A stretch of 64,000 nucleotides of DNA, from the NCBI GenBank assembly GCA_016214145.1, contig JACRPA010000006.1, forward strand, positions 310,001 through 374,000. The letters run 5' to 3'. Of the stretch, positions 44,469 to 53,728 are shown one piece after another (position 1 is the stretch's first letter; every line of letters begins with the position of its first letter). The notes beneath the pieces are model-generated. The model was not told where the DNA came from. It saw only the letters and a program-made list of their open reading frames with translations, and searched no databases. This DNA comes from Rhodocyclales bacterium (GTDB taxonomy: Bacteria > Pseudomonadota > Gammaproteobacteria > Burkholderiales > Rhodocyclaceae). A program made the translations under genes and the position numbers.

Positions 44469-44599
44469 CGCTAGCTCCGCGGGTGTTGGAACGGTCGAAT
44501 GTTACCGTATCCTTTCCGCCTGCACAGTCGCAGAACCGACAATTCCGTCCCCTTGCTCCGGACTTGTGGCGTTGATCTTCCCCAATTAGGATGTATCCC

Positions 44600-45754
44600 A
44601 TGACAAAAGCTGTCGAGTCGTCCGCCGCCGGGGAGGCGGGGCAGAAGCTCGAAACGCGCCGGGTCGATGACGGCCTGCTGGTCGCCCTGTCCGGGCGCTG
44701 GTGCCTCGATCAGACGCTGCCTTCGCGTGAGATCGTCGAGCGCGAGCTCTCCGCCGTGGTACGCAGACTGACTTTTGACGCAACCGCGCTGGCCGACTGG
44801 GATTCCGGTCTCCTCACCTTCCTCGCCGGTGTGCTGAAAGCCTGCGCCGCGCGCGGCGTCGCTGTCGATCAGGACGGGCTGCCCGAGGGCATCCGGCGCC
44901 TGCTGTCGATGGCCTTCGCCGTACCGGAGCAGAAGGTCGCCCTGCGCGCCGCAGCCGGCCAGTCCCTCCTCGCACGGGTCGGCGCGGCGACGCTCGATCT
45001 GATCCGCGGCGCACCGGCCATGCTGGGTTTCCTCGGCGAGATCACCCTGTCCTTCCTGCGCCTCTCCTCCGGCCGCGCCCGTTTTCGTGCGAGCGACATG
45101 TGGCTGGAGATCGAGCAGGTCGGGCCGCGCACGCTGCCCATCGTCTCGGTGATCAGCTTCCTCGTCGGGCTGATCCTGGCTTACCTCGGCGCCGACCAGC
45201 TGAAACTGGTCGGCGCGCAGATCTTCATCGCCGACCTGGTGGCGATCGGCATGGTGCGCGAGGTGGGCGCACTGATGACCGGCATCATCATCGCCGGGCG
45301 CACCGGCGCCGCCTTCGCCGCCCAGCTCGGCACCATGCAGGTCAACGAGGAAATCGACGCCCTCAGGACGCTGGGCATCCCGCCCGTGGACTTCCTTGTG
45401 CTGCCGCGCATGCTGGCCCTGATGCTGATGGTGCCGCTGCTGACGCTATACTCCGGCTTTGTCGGCATGTTGGCCGGGCTGCTGGTGTCGATAACGATCT
45501 TCGACATCAGCTTTTTCGAGTATTACAACGAAACCCTGCGCGCGCTCGAGCTCAAGCATTTCTGGGTCGGGCTGTCCAAGGGTACGGTATATGGCGCCAT
45601 GGTCGCCTTCGCCGGCTGCCTGCGCGGCATGCAGTGCGGCCGCAGCGCCGAGGCGGTGGGCGAGGCGGCGACTTCCGCGGTGGTGACGGCCATCCTGCTC
45701 ATCACCATCGCCGCCTCGGTGATGACCATCGTCTATTACCAGTTGGACATTTGA
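44600..45754 (+). CDS. mlaE: MlaE-type lipid transport permease with N-terminal STAS-like domain
   Basis: A 384-residue fusion. Residues about 15-110 resemble a STAS (MlaB-like) domain (LLVALSGRWCLDQTLPSREI, LTFDATALADWDSGLLTFLAGV). Residues about 130-384 are an MlaE permease (QVGPRTLPIVSVISFLVGLILAY, GREVGALMTGIIIAGRTGAA-type segment, IDALRTLGIPPVDFLVLPRMLA). With the next two genes it forms an ABC phospholipid transporter between the membranes. AGGA 8 bases before ATG 44600 supports this start over ATG 44591. No mlaC follows. Confidence 0.9.
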   Translation: MTKAVESSAAGEAGQKLETRRVDDGLLVALSGRWCLDQTLPSREIVERELSAVVRRLTFDATALADWDSGLLTFLAGVLKACAARGVAVDQDGLPEGIRRLLSMAFAVPEQKVALRAAAGQSLLARVGAATLDLIRGAPAMLGFLGEITLSFLRLSSGRARFRASDMWLEIEQVGPRTLPIVSVISFLVGLILAYLGADQLKLVGAQIFIADLVAIGMVREVGALMTGIIIAGRTGAAFAAQLGTMQVNEEIDALRTLGIPPVDFLVLPRMLALMLMVPLLTLYSGFVGMLAGLLVSITIFDISFFEYYNETLRALELKHFWVGLSKGTVYGAMVAFAGCLRGMQCGRSAEAVGEAATSAVVTAILLITIAASVMTIVYYQLDI

Positions 45755-46503
45755 TGGCCGAAGCAGCCCACATCGAGGTACGCGACCTGACCATGGCCTA
45801 CGGCGATTTCGTCGTGCAGACGGGCATCGAATTCAGCGTGAAGCAGGGCGACGTCTTCGTCATCATGGGCGGCAACGGCTGCGGCAAGACGACGCTGATG
45901 CGCGCCCTGATTGGCCTGCAGCGCCCGGCGGCGGGCACGGTGCGCTACGACGGCGAGGATTTCTGGAGCGTCGCGCCGGAGGATCAGGAGCGGATGAAGC
46001 GCCGCCTCGGCATCATGTTCCAGGGCGGCGCACTGTGGAGCTCGCTCACCCTGGCGGAAAACGTGGCGCTGCCGCTTGCCGAGTACACCGGCCTGCCGCC
46101 CGGGCGCATCGCCGAGATCGTCTCCTTCAAGCTGGCCCTGGTGGGGCTGGCCGGCTTCGAGGACTTCTACCCATCGGAACTCTCCGGCGGCATGAAGAAG
46201 CGGGCGGGACTGGCGCGGGCCATGGCGCTCGACCCGGACATCCTCATCATCGACGAGCCCTCCTCCGGCCTCGACCCGCTGACGGCGCGGCGGCTCGACG
46301 ACCTCATCCTCGAATTGCGCGACAGCCTGGGCGCGACCATCATCGTCATTTCCCACGACCTGGCGAGCATCCTCGCCATCGGCAGCGACTCGATCTACCT
46401 CGATGCGGACACCCATACCATGATCCCGACCGGCAATCCGCAACAGGCGCTTCTTCACGGCGATCCGCGGGTGCGTCATTTCCTCACCAGGGGGGCCGCA
46501 TGA
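45754..46503 (+). CDS. mlaF: MlaF-type ABC transporter ATP-binding protein
   Basis: A 249-residue ABC ATPase. Walker A is GGNGCGKTTLMRALIG (from about residue 37), signature SELSGGMKKRAGLARAMA, Walker B LIIDEPSSGLDP and H-loop VISHDLASI. The SGGMKKRAGLARA form is typical of MlaF. It drives the MlaE permease to move lipids at the inner membrane. It overlaps mlaE by 1 bp and mlaD by 4 bp, so the three genes are one operon. Confidence 0.93.
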   Translation: MAEAAHIEVRDLTMAYGDFVVQTGIEFSVKQGDVFVIMGGNGCGKTTLMRALIGLQRPAAGTVRYDGEDFWSVAPEDQERMKRRLGIMFQGGALWSSLTLAENVALPLAEYTGLPPGRIAEIVSFKLALVGLAGFEDFYPSELSGGMKKRAGLARAMALDPDILIIDEPSSGLDPLTARRLDDLILELRDSLGATIIVISHDLASILAIGSDSIYLDADTHTMIPTGNPQQALLHGDPRVRHFLTRGAA

Positions 46504-47516
46504 GCCGCAAAGCCGATCCTGTCCTCATCGGCGCCTTTGTTCTCGGCGCGATCGCCCTGGCCGTCGCGACGATACTGCTGGTCGCCGGCGACGACTGGTT
46601 CCGCAAGCGCAGTCAGCACATGCTGTACTTCGAAGGGGCGGCACAGGGGCTGCAGGTGGGGGCGCCGGTGGTCTTTCTCGGCGTCAAGGTGGGCACCGTC
46701 AAGGACATCCAGCTTGGCCTCGATGAATCCGGCAACAAGTTCGTCGTGCCGGTCACCATTGAGGTCGAGCCCCACGTCGTGCGCACGAAGGGCGGCGAGC
46801 AGATCGACCTGCGCGACCGCGAGACGCTGCGCCGTCTGGTGGAGCGCGGCTTGCGCGGACGGCTGCGCCTGCAGAGCATCCTCACCGGCCAGCTCTACGT
46901 CGATCTGGATTTCCATCCCGACAAGCCGGCGCGCCATGTCGCCACCGATCCCGCCGTGAGCGAAATCCCGACCATCCGCACCGCCGTGCAGGAGCTGACG
47001 ACCAGGCTGGAGGGTTTTCCGATGGGCAAGTTTCTCGCCGACGTGGCGGCCATCGGGGAAGCCCTGAACCAGACGCTCAACACGCCCGAAGCGCGCAACC
47101 TGCCGCGGCGGATGGATGCGACGCTGAAGCACCTCGAGTCGCTGGCGGCGCGGCTGGACGCGAAAAGCGGCCCGATCCTGGAGGAGACCCGTGCCGACCT
47201 GGTCGATATGCGCAAGGCGCTGATGGCCGCGCAGTCGGCCATGGCCCGGCTGGAAACCGCAGCGGACCGCGTCGGCGCGCTGGCCGGCGCCGACTCAGAG
47301 CTGGTTCGCAACCTGACGCGGGCCAGCGAAGAACTGGCCAGTGCGGCCAAGGCGGTGCGCGGCCTGGCTGAGGTTGAGTCTCCGACGGTGCAGAACGTGA
47401 ATCAGGCCTTGAAGGAGATCGCCCGCGCTGCCCAGGCCTTGCGCCAGCTGGCGGAACTGCTGGAGCAGCAGCCGGATGCCATCCTGCGCGGCAAGCGCAA
47501 GGTCGAAAATCCCTGA
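46500..47516 (+). CDS. mlaD: MCE (MlaD-like) lipid-binding protein
   Basis: A 338-residue protein with one N-terminal membrane anchor ([22 protein letters not shown]) and an MCE domain ([27 protein letters not shown], split here as [19 protein letters not shown]). The long C-terminal part (residues about 160-330) is helical and coiled-coil-like. Canonical MlaD proteins are about 180 residues, so this longer form is more like PqiB or Rhodocyclales-type MCE proteins, perhaps with a tunnel-forming helical part. It overlaps mlaF by 4 bp; the operon ends here. Confidence 0.88.
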   Translation: MSRKADPVLIGAFVLGAIALAVATILLVAGDDWFRKRSQHMLYFEGAAQGLQVGAPVVFLGVKVGTVKDIQLGLDESGNKFVVPVTIEVEPHVVRTKGGEQIDLRDRETLRRLVERGLRGRLRLQSILTGQLYVDLDFHPDKPARHVATDPAVSEIPTIRTAVQELTTRLEGFPMGKFLADVAAIGEALNQTLNTPEARNLPRRMDATLKHLESLAARLDAKSGPILEETRADLVDMRKALMAAQSAMARLETAADRVGALAGADSELVRNLTRASEELASAAKAVRGLAEVESPTVQNVNQALKEIARAAQALRQLAELLEQQPDAILRGKRKVENP

Positions 47517-47533
47517 GGCCATCTGCGATTCGA

Positions 47534-47576
47534 CTGGGGAAAAGCCTGTAAAATCGCGCTTTTGCGATTTTCCCCA
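47534..47576 (+). promoter_or_regulatory. Nested hairpin and possible -10 before glyQ
   Basis: CTGGGGAAAA...TTTTCCCCAG encloses AAAATCGC-GCTTTT-GCGATTTT. The outer and inner stems share bases and exclude each other. The element overlaps TGTAAAAT, a possible -10 for glyQ, and ends 7 bp before the glyQ ATG; it could also terminate the mla operon. Confidence 0.5.
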
Positions 47577-47583
47577 GCGTTTC

Positions 47584-48501
47584 ATGCCCACGTTTCAAGA
47601 AATCATCCTTCGCCTTCAGGCATTCTGGGACAAGCAGGGTTGCGCCCTCCTGCAGCCCTACGACATGGAAGTCGGCGCCGGCACCAGCCACACCGCCACC
47701 TTCCTGCGCGCCCTCGGCCCCGAGCCGTGGAAGGCCGCCTACGTCCAGCCCTCGCGCCGGCCCAAGGACGGCCGCTACGGCGAGAATCCCAACCGCATGC
47801 AGCACTACTACCAGTACCAGGTGGTGCTGAAACCCGCGCCGGAGAACATCCTCGAACTCTATCTCGCTTCGCTGGAAGCGCTCGGCTTCGACCTGAAGCA
47901 GAACGATGTGCGTTTCGTCGAGGACGACTGGGAGAACCCGACGCTGGGCGCCTGGGGCCTCGGCTGGGAAGTGTGGCTGAACGGCATGGAAGTGACGCAG
48001 TTCACCTACTTCCAGCAGGTCGGCGGCATCGACTGCAAGCCGATCACCGGCGAGATCACCTATGGCCTGGAGCGCCTGGCGATGTACCTGCAGGGCGTCG
48101 AGAACGTCTTCGACCTGGTTTACGCCCCCGGCCTGAAGTACGGCGATGTCTTCCACCAGAACGAGGTCGAACAGAGCGCCTACAACTTCGAGCACAGCGA
48201 CGTCGAGTTCCTGCTCGGCGCATTCGGCGCCCACGAGAAGCAGGCGAAGCACCTGATGGCGCAGCAGCTCGCGCTGCCGGCGTATGAACAAGTCTTGAAA
48301 GCCGCGCACACTTTCAACCTGCTCGACGCCCGCGGCGCCATCTCCGTCACCGAGCGCGCCGCCTACATCGGCCGCATCCGCAACCTGGCGCGCAGCGTGG
48401 CGCAGGCGTATCTCGACAGCCGCGCCCGCCGCGGCTTCCCGATGGCGAAAAAAGAACATGCCGCCGAAGTGCTGGCCGAACTGGCGAAGAAGGCGGAGTG
48501 A
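47584..48501 (+). CDS. glyQ: Glycyl-tRNA synthetase alpha subunit
   Basis: GlyQ is the catalytic class II subunit of the alpha2-beta2 glycyl-tRNA synthetase. The 305-residue protein has the family start [58 protein letters not shown] (cited as [14 protein letters not shown]), [27 protein letters not shown] and [10 protein letters not shown]. It is followed 1 bp later by glyS. The ATG at 47584 is chosen because upstream codons show no similarity. Confidence 0.97.
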   Translation: MPTFQEIILRLQAFWDKQGCALLQPYDMEVGAGTSHTATFLRALGPEPWKAAYVQPSRRPKDGRYGENPNRMQHYYQYQVVLKPAPENILELYLASLEALGFDLKQNDVRFVEDDWENPTLGAWGLGWEVWLNGMEVTQFTYFQQVGGIDCKPITGEITYGLERLAMYLQGVENVFDLVYAPGLKYGDVFHQNEVEQSAYNFEHSDVEFLLGAFGAHEKQAKHLMAQQLALPAYEQVLKAAHTFNLLDARGAISVTERAAYIGRIRNLARSVAQAYLDSRARRGFPMAKKEHAAEVLAELAKKAE

Positions 48502-48502
48502 C

Positions 48503-50593
48503 ATGAGCGCCAAGAATCTGCTGGTCGAACTGTTCGTCGAGGAACTGCCGCCGAAGGCGCTGAAGAGACTCGGCGAATCATTCGCGGCTGCGCTGGCAGC
48601 GAGCCTCAAGTCCCAGGGCCTGATCGATGCGGCGTCGGTGGCGACGCCGTATGCCTCGCCGCGCCGCCTCGCCGTACACGTGACGGCTGTCGCTGCCAGG
48701 GCAACGGACAAGGCCATGCAACAAAAGTTGATGCCGGTCTCCGTGGCGCTCGATGCCGCCGGCAATGCCACGCCGGCGCTGCTGAAGAAGCTCGCAGCGC
48801 TGGGGGCGGATGCTTCGGCTGTGCCCACCCTCAAGCGTGCCATGGATGGCAAGGCCGAGGCCCTTTTCCTCGACAGCGTCGTGCCCGGTGCGACACTGGC
48901 CGAAGGTCTGCAGGTCGCGCTGGAAGCCGCGCTGGGCGGCCTTCCCATTCCCAAGGTGATGGCGTACCAGCTTGCCGACGGCTGGAGCAGCGTCAACTTC
49001 GTGCGCCCGGCGCACCGCCTGGTGGCGCTGCATGGCGCGGAGATCGTGCCGGTATCGGTGCTCGGCCTTACCGCCGGTCGCGAGACGCAAGGACACCGCT
49101 TCGAGGCGGCCAATTCCGTCGTCACGATTCGCGACGCCGACTCCTACGCGCAGCAGATGGAAAGCGAAGGCGCGGTGATCGCCGGCTTCGCCGCGCGCCG
49201 CGACGAGATCGAACGTCAACTGCAAGCCGCAGCTGCAAGGGAAGGCCTGAAGCCGATCGAGGACGAAGCCCTGCTCGACGAAGTGACGGCCCTGGTCGAG
49301 CGGCCGAATGTGCTCACCTGCCAGTTCGAGAAGGAATTCCTCGACGTGCCGCAGGAATGCCTGATCCTGACCATGAAGGCCAACCAGAAGTACTTCCCGC
49401 TGCTCGACGCCGCGGGGAAGCTCACCAACAAGTTCCTCGTCGTCAGCAACATCCGCCCGGCCGACGCCAGCGCGGTGATCGGCGGCAACGAGCGGGTTGT
49501 CCGGCCGCGGTTGGCCGACGCCAAGTTCTTCTTCGACCAGGATCGCAAGAAATCGCTGGCTGACCGCATCCCCGGGCTGGCCAAGGTCGTCTATCACAAC
49601 AAGCTCGGCACCCAGGGCGAGCGGGCCCAGCGCGTGGCGGCCATCGCCAGCGCCATCGGCCAGCAGCTCGGCGGCGAGGCGCTGGCGCGCCAGGCCGACC
49701 AGGCGGCGCTGCTGTCGAAGGCCGATCTGCTCACCGACATGGTCGGCGAGTTCCCCGAACTGCAAGGCACCATGGGCCGCTATTACGCGCTGCACGATGG
49801 CTTGCCCGCCGAGATTGCCGACGCCATCGAGGACCACTACAAGCCGCGCTTTGCCGGGGATGCGCTGCCGCGCGGACCGGTCGGCCTCTGCGTCGCCTTG
49901 GCCGACAAGCTGGAGACGCTCACCGGCATGTTCGGCATTGGCCAGTTGCCCACCGGCGACAAGGATCCGTTCGCGCTGCGCCGGCATGCGCTGGGGCTCG
50001 TCCGCATGCTGATCGAACGGGATCTGCCGCTCGATATCCCGTGGCTGTTTGAGGCGACGCAACTGGTAGGCGAAAAGGTGGCTGTGCAACTTGCCGACTT
50101 CATCTACGAGCGCCTCGCCGGCAGCCTGCGCGAGCAGGGCTATACGGCGCTGGAGGTGGATGCCGTCGTCGGTCTGCGCCCGCAGCGGCTCGGTGACATT
50201 CCCAGGCGGCTTGCCGCCGTGCGCGCCTTCGCTGCCCTGCCCGAGGCAGCCAGTCTCGCCGCCGCCAACAAGCGCGTCGGCAACATCCTGAAGAAAGTCA
50301 GTGGCGGCGTGACGGCGAAGGTCGACCCAGCACTGCTAAATGAACCGGCCGAGCTCGCGCTGCATGCCGCGCTGGCCGGCGTCAAGCCGAAGGCCGACGC
50401 CGCCTTCGAGCAGGGCGATTTCACCGCCTCGCTGCAGTCCCTGGCGGCATTGAAAGGGCCGGTCGACGATTTCTTCGACCACGTCATGGTGAATGTCGAG
50501 GATCCCGCGCTGCGCGCCAACCGCCTCGGCCTGCTCGCTGTCCTGCATGGCGCCATGAACCGCGTCGCCGACCTGTCCAGACTGTCCACATGA
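48503..50593 (+). CDS. glyS: Glycyl-tRNA synthetase beta subunit
   Basis: GlyS binds and positions tRNA(Gly) and is needed for charging by GlyQ. The 696-residue protein has the standard length and opens LLVELFVEELPPKALKRLGE, with PRRLAVHVTAV, VNFVRPAHRLVALHG, TMKANQKYFPLLDAAGKL and FFFDQDRKKSLADR, then an HD-like domain and the anticodon-binding C-terminus (LGLLAVLHGAMNRVADLSRL). It overlaps gmhB by 4 bp. The glyQ-glyS-gmhB-plsC order is conserved in betaproteobacteria. Confidence 0.97.
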   Translation: MSAKNLLVELFVEELPPKALKRLGESFAAALAASLKSQGLIDAASVATPYASPRRLAVHVTAVAARATDKAMQQKLMPVSVALDAAGNATPALLKKLAALGADASAVPTLKRAMDGKAEALFLDSVVPGATLAEGLQVALEAALGGLPIPKVMAYQLADGWSSVNFVRPAHRLVALHGAEIVPVSVLGLTAGRETQGHRFEAANSVVTIRDADSYAQQMESEGAVIAGFAARRDEIERQLQAAAAREGLKPIEDEALLDEVTALVERPNVLTCQFEKEFLDVPQECLILTMKANQKYFPLLDAAGKLTNKFLVVSNIRPADASAVIGGNERVVRPRLADAKFFFDQDRKKSLADRIPGLAKVVYHNKLGTQGERAQRVAAIASAIGQQLGGEALARQADQAALLSKADLLTDMVGEFPELQGTMGRYYALHDGLPAEIADAIEDHYKPRFAGDALPRGPVGLCVALADKLETLTGMFGIGQLPTGDKDPFALRRHALGLVRMLIERDLPLDIPWLFEATQLVGEKVAVQLADFIYERLAGSLREQGYTALEVDAVVGLRPQRLGDIPRRLAAVRAFAALPEAASLAAANKRVGNILKKVSGGVTAKVDPALLNEPAELALHAALAGVKPKADAAFEQGDFTASLQSLAALKGPVDDFFDHVMVNVEDPALRANRLGLLAVLHGAMNRVADLSRLST

Positions 50594-51123
50594 AGCTGGT
50601 CATCCTCGACCGCGACGGCGTCATCAACCACGACAGCGACCAGTTCATCAAGTCGCCGGAGGAATGGCGGCCGCTGCCGGGCAGCCTGGAGGCCATCGCC
50701 CGCCTGACGCAGTGGGGCTATCGCGTGGTGGTGGCGACCAACCAGTCAGGCATCGGGCGGGGCCTGTTCGACATGGATGCCCTCAACGCCATCCACGACA
50801 AGATGATGAAGGCGGTGGCGCTCGCCGGCGGGCGCATCGACTCGATCTTCTTCTGCCCGCATCCTGCCGACTCGACCTGCGAATGCCGCAAGCCGCGCCC
50901 GGGCATGCTGCGTGAGATCGCCATCCGCTACAGCACCGATCTCAGGGGGGTGCCGGCCGTCGGCGACAGCCTGCGCGACCTGCAGGCGGCGGTCGCCATG
51001 GGAGCGCAACCCATTCTGGTGCTGACCGGCAAGGGTGCAAAGACGCACGACCACCCCGATCTGCCGCGCGAGACGCTGGTGTTTCCCGATCTTGCCGCGG
51101 CTGCGGCGCATATCGCAGCATGA
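50590..51123 (+). CDS. gmhB: D-glycero-beta-D-manno-heptose 1,7-bisphosphate 7-phosphatase
   Basis: GmhB is an HAD phosphatase in ADP-heptose synthesis for lipopolysaccharide core. The 177-residue protein has the nucleophile motif LDRDGVIN (Asp7, Asp9), VVATNQSGIGRG, the zinc loop with His and Cys residues (CPHPADSTCECRKP) and VPAVGDSLRDLQAA. Its start overlaps the glyS stop and its stop overlaps the plsC start, both by 4 bp. Confidence 0.93.
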   Translation: MKLVILDRDGVINHDSDQFIKSPEEWRPLPGSLEAIARLTQWGYRVVVATNQSGIGRGLFDMDALNAIHDKMMKAVALAGGRIDSIFFCPHPADSTCECRKPRPGMLREIAIRYSTDLRGVPAVGDSLRDLQAAVAMGAQPILVLTGKGAKTHDHPDLPRETLVFPDLAAAAAHIAA

Positions 51124-51899
51124 ACAAACCGTCTCCCGCCCCCAAGCCGAGCCTGCTGATCGTCCTGCGCTCGGCCCTTTTCATGCTGATGCTGGTGTTG
51201 ATCACGCCGCCCTACGCCTTGTTCGTCATGCTCAGCTTCCCGCTGCCTCACCGCATGCGCCGCCAGTCCGTCGTGGCCTGGGTGGTCATGGCGTCCTGGC
51301 TGATCAAGCACCTGCTGCGCATCGACTATCGCGTATTGGGCCGGGAGAACATCCCCGACCGGCCTTCGGTGATTTTCTCGAAGCACCAGTCGGCCTGGGA
51401 AACCATCGTGCTGCAACTGGTTTTTCCTTGGACGCTGTTTGTCTGGAAGAGCGAACTCAAGCGGCTGCCTTTTTTCGGCTGGGCGCTGGCGGCAACGCCG
51501 ATGATCTCGATCGACCGCGGCGGCGGCAAGGAGGCGCTCCGGCAACTGGTGGAGCAGGGACGGCTGCGCCTCGGCCAGGGCTACTGGGTGATCATTTTTC
51601 CGGAAGGCACGCGCACGCCTGTCGGCACCCATCGCCGCTACAAGCCCGGCGGCGCCCACCTGGCGGTGGAAACCGGGGCGCCAGTCGTGCCGGTGGCGCT
51701 CAACTCGGGCGAATTCTGGAGCCGCCAGGCCTTCATCAAGTTTCCGGGCACGGTGACGGTCAGCATCGGCCCGGCGATTGACCCGGCCGGGCTGTCGGCG
51801 GAAGATGTGAATGCGCGCGCGGAAGCCTGGATGGAAGGCGAAATGCGCCGCATTTGCCCACACCGTTACGAACATGATGCAGCCCGACCTGCAGCTTGA
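51120..51899 (+). CDS. plsC: 1-acyl-sn-glycerol-3-phosphate acyltransferase
   Basis: PlsC adds the second acyl chain to lysophosphatidic acid at the inner membrane. The 259-residue protein has an N-terminal membrane region, the acyltransferase motif His89 in SKHQSAWE (the usual HX4D has Glu at the last position, a common variant), WKSELKRLPFFGWAL, the FPEGTRTPVG motif and VVPVALNSGEFW. It overlaps gmhB by 4 bp and the next gene by 26 bp, so the glyQ-to-gloA block is one compact operon. Confidence 0.92.
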   Translation: MNKPSPAPKPSLLIVLRSALFMLMLVLITPPYALFVMLSFPLPHRMRRQSVVAWVVMASWLIKHLLRIDYRVLGRENIPDRPSVIFSKHQSAWETIVLQLVFPWTLFVWKSELKRLPFFGWALAATPMISIDRGGGKEALRQLVEQGRLRLGQGYWVIIFPEGTRTPVGTHRRYKPGGAHLAVETGAPVVPVALNSGEFWSRQAFIKFPGTVTVSIGPAIDPAGLSAEDVNARAEAWMEGEMRRICPHRYEHDAARPAA

Positions 51900-52590
51900 C
51901 CTGCCCCTCGGCGGCACGACGCCGGATGCGCCCGGCGGCCAGTATTCCCTTCAACTCGACGAACAGCCCCTGCCTTTCCGCCTGCGCCGCTCGCGCCGCG
52001 CCAGCGTGACGCTGGCGGTGGACGAGCAGGGCCTGCAGGTGAGCGCGCCGCGCGGCATGGCCCTGCCGCAAATCGAACAGGCCATCCGCGAGGGCAGCCG
52101 CGCCATCTTCGGCAAGCTGACCGGCAAGGCTGACGGAGCCGGCAAATTGCCGCTGCCGGCGCGCTGGCAGGACGGCGCGCGCTTCCCCTTCCTCGGCCGC
52201 GAAGTCGTGCTGTGCCTCGATGGCGGGCGCGACAGGATCGATCTGTGCGATGACAGACTGCTCCTGCCCTTGCCGCCCGAAGCCGGCGAGAAACAGGTCA
52301 AGGACAGCGTGCACGGCTGGCTGCAGGCGCAGGCCCGGCAGGCCATCGAAGAACAACTGGAAGCCGGCTGCCGGCGTCTGGGCATGCCGCTGCCGCCTTG
52401 GCGGCTGTCCTTCGCCTCCGGCACTTGGGGCGGCGTCGATCCGGACGGGCGCCTGCGCCTTTCGTGGCGCCTGGTCCACGTCACGCCGGAAGAAATCGGC
52501 AGCGTGGTTTGTCGATTCCTGGGGCAACTCAAGGCTTCGACCCCAGCGCCGGAATTATGGGAAGACGATGCTGCGCCTCTTCCAGCTTGA
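51874..52590 (+). CDS. YgjP-type (DUF45/M48) protein, metal site lost
   Basis: A 238-residue protein that is a degenerate paralogue of its neighbour. It keeps the fold markers: FRLRRSRRASVTLAVDEQGL, and LSWRLVHVTPEE, equivalent to LSWRLIHAPPRL of the next gene. Where the neighbour has VVAHEMAHL it reads VVCRFLGQL (residues 211-219), so the HExxH motif is absent, and the protein ends shortly after, with no third ligand. It should not be a metallopeptidase. The ATG at 51874 lies inside plsC; no good ribosome site is visible, so expression may depend on translational coupling. The role is unknown; partnership with the active copy is a guess. Confidence 0.75.
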   Translation: MMQPDLQLDLPLGGTTPDAPGGQYSLQLDEQPLPFRLRRSRRASVTLAVDEQGLQVSAPRGMALPQIEQAIREGSRAIFGKLTGKADGAGKLPLPARWQDGARFPFLGREVVLCLDGGRDRIDLCDDRLLLPLPPEAGEKQVKDSVHGWLQAQARQAIEEQLEAGCRRLGMPLPPWRLSFASGTWGGVDPDGRLRLSWRLVHVTPEEIGSVVCRFLGQLKASTPAPELWEDDAAPLPA

Positions 52591-53323
52591 ATTGCCGCTG
52601 TTCCGGCGCGCCGCACCGCCGGCGGCGGAGCAGACGCGACACATTCAACTTGGCACGCGCATCGTCGATTACCGGCTGATCCGTTCGAGCCGGCGCAGCC
52701 TCGGCATGACCATCGACCAGCGCGGCCTGCGCGTTGGCGCCTCGCCGCGCACCTCCCTGGCCGACATCGAGCGTTTCCTGCGCCTCAACGCCGCCTGGGT
52801 GCTGAAGAAACTCGACGAGTGGCACGGCCACGGCAAGGCACGCCATCTGGCGATCTGCGACGGCGCCCTGTTGCCGGTGCTGGGCGAAGACTGCGTGGTG
52901 CGCATCGAGCCGGGCGCCAACCGCGTGTGCTGGATCGGCCATACCCTGATCCTGCAGGCGCGCCCGGATGCCGATCTGCGGCAGCTGGCGCGCCGCGCCC
53001 TGCGCAACCGCGCCCTGGAAATTTTCAGGGAAAGGGCGGCGCATTACGCCGCGCAATTGCGCCGCCCGCTGCCGCGCGTGGCGCTTTCCAACGCCCAGAC
53101 GCGCTGGGGCAGCTGCAGCGAGAAGACCGGCATCCGCCTGTCGTGGCGCCTGATTCATGCGCCGCCGCGGCTGCTGGATTACGTCGTGGCGCATGAAATG
53201 GCGCATCTTGTCGAGATGAACCATTCGCCGCGCTTCTGGGCGGTCGTGGAGCGGCTCTGCCCGGACTACCGGGCGGCGCGCGATGAATTGAGGCGGCTGG
53301 CCGCGACCTGCCCGCAGTTATAG
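52568..53323 (+). CDS. YgjP-type metal-dependent hydrolase (DUF45, SprT/M48-like)
   Basis: A 251-residue protein of the YgjP family. The zinc motif is His209-Glu-Met-Ala-His213 in VVAHEMAHLVEMNH with third ligand His219, preceded by LSNAQTRWGSCSEKTGIRLSWRLI (cited in part as TRWGSCSEKTGIRLSW). N-terminal LIRSSRRSLGMTIDQRGLRV and ADIERFLRLNAAWVLKKL are typical. It overlaps the degenerate paralogue by 23 bp. The substrate is not known; a peptidase or nuclease-like function has been proposed for the family but is not settled. Confidence 0.88.
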   Translation: MLRLFQLELPLFRRAAPPAAEQTRHIQLGTRIVDYRLIRSSRRSLGMTIDQRGLRVGASPRTSLADIERFLRLNAAWVLKKLDEWHGHGKARHLAICDGALLPVLGEDCVVRIEPGANRVCWIGHTLILQARPDADLRQLARRALRNRALEIFRERAAHYAAQLRRPLPRVALSNAQTRWGSCSEKTGIRLSWRLIHAPPRLLDYVVAHEMAHLVEMNHSPRFWAVVERLCPDYRAARDELRRLAATCPQL

Positions 53324-53338
53324 CGGAGGAAACACCGC

Positions 53339-53728
53339 ATGCGCATTCTGCACACCATGCTGCGGGTCGGCGATCTCGACCGCTCGCTCAAGTTCTATAC
53401 CGAGGTGCTGGGCATGCGCCTGCTGCGGCGCACCGATTACCCGGACGGGAAGTTTACCCTGGCCTTTGTCGGCTACCAGGACGAGCGGGACGGTGCAGTG
53501 CTGGAACTGACTTTCAACTGGGGCGTGGACAAATACGACGTCGGCGCCGGCTACGGCCACGTCGCGCTGGAAGTGGATGATGCCTATGCCGCCTGCGCGG
53601 AGATCAGGCGCCGCGGCGGGACGGTGACGCGCGAGGCCGGGCCGATGAAGCACGGCAGCACGGTCATCGCCTTCGTGCAGGATCCCGACGGCTACAAGAT
53701 CGAACTGATCCAGAAGAAAGCGCCTTAG
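53339..53728 (+). CDS. gloA: Lactoylglutathione lyase (glyoxalase I)
   Basis: GloA converts the methylglyoxal-glutathione hemithioacetal to lactoylglutathione, using nickel or cobalt in bacteria. The 129-residue protein has the metal ligands His5, Glu56, His74 and Glu122 at exactly the E. coli positions, in [34 protein letters not shown] and [15 protein letters not shown] lies 8 bases before the ATG. The stop overlaps the convergent CZB gene by 4 bp. Confidence 0.96.
   Translation: MRILHTMLRVGDLDRSLKFYTEVLGMRLLRRTDYPDGKFTLAFVGYQDERDGAVLELTFNWGVDKYDVGAGYGHVALEVDDAYAACAEIRRRGGTVTREAGPMKHGSTVIAFVQDPDGYKIELIQKKAP

Noticed and set aside
47517-47583. Glycine riboswitch before glyQ
   Set aside because: The gap is only 67 bp and lacks the conserved glycine aptamer cores; only simple stems are present.
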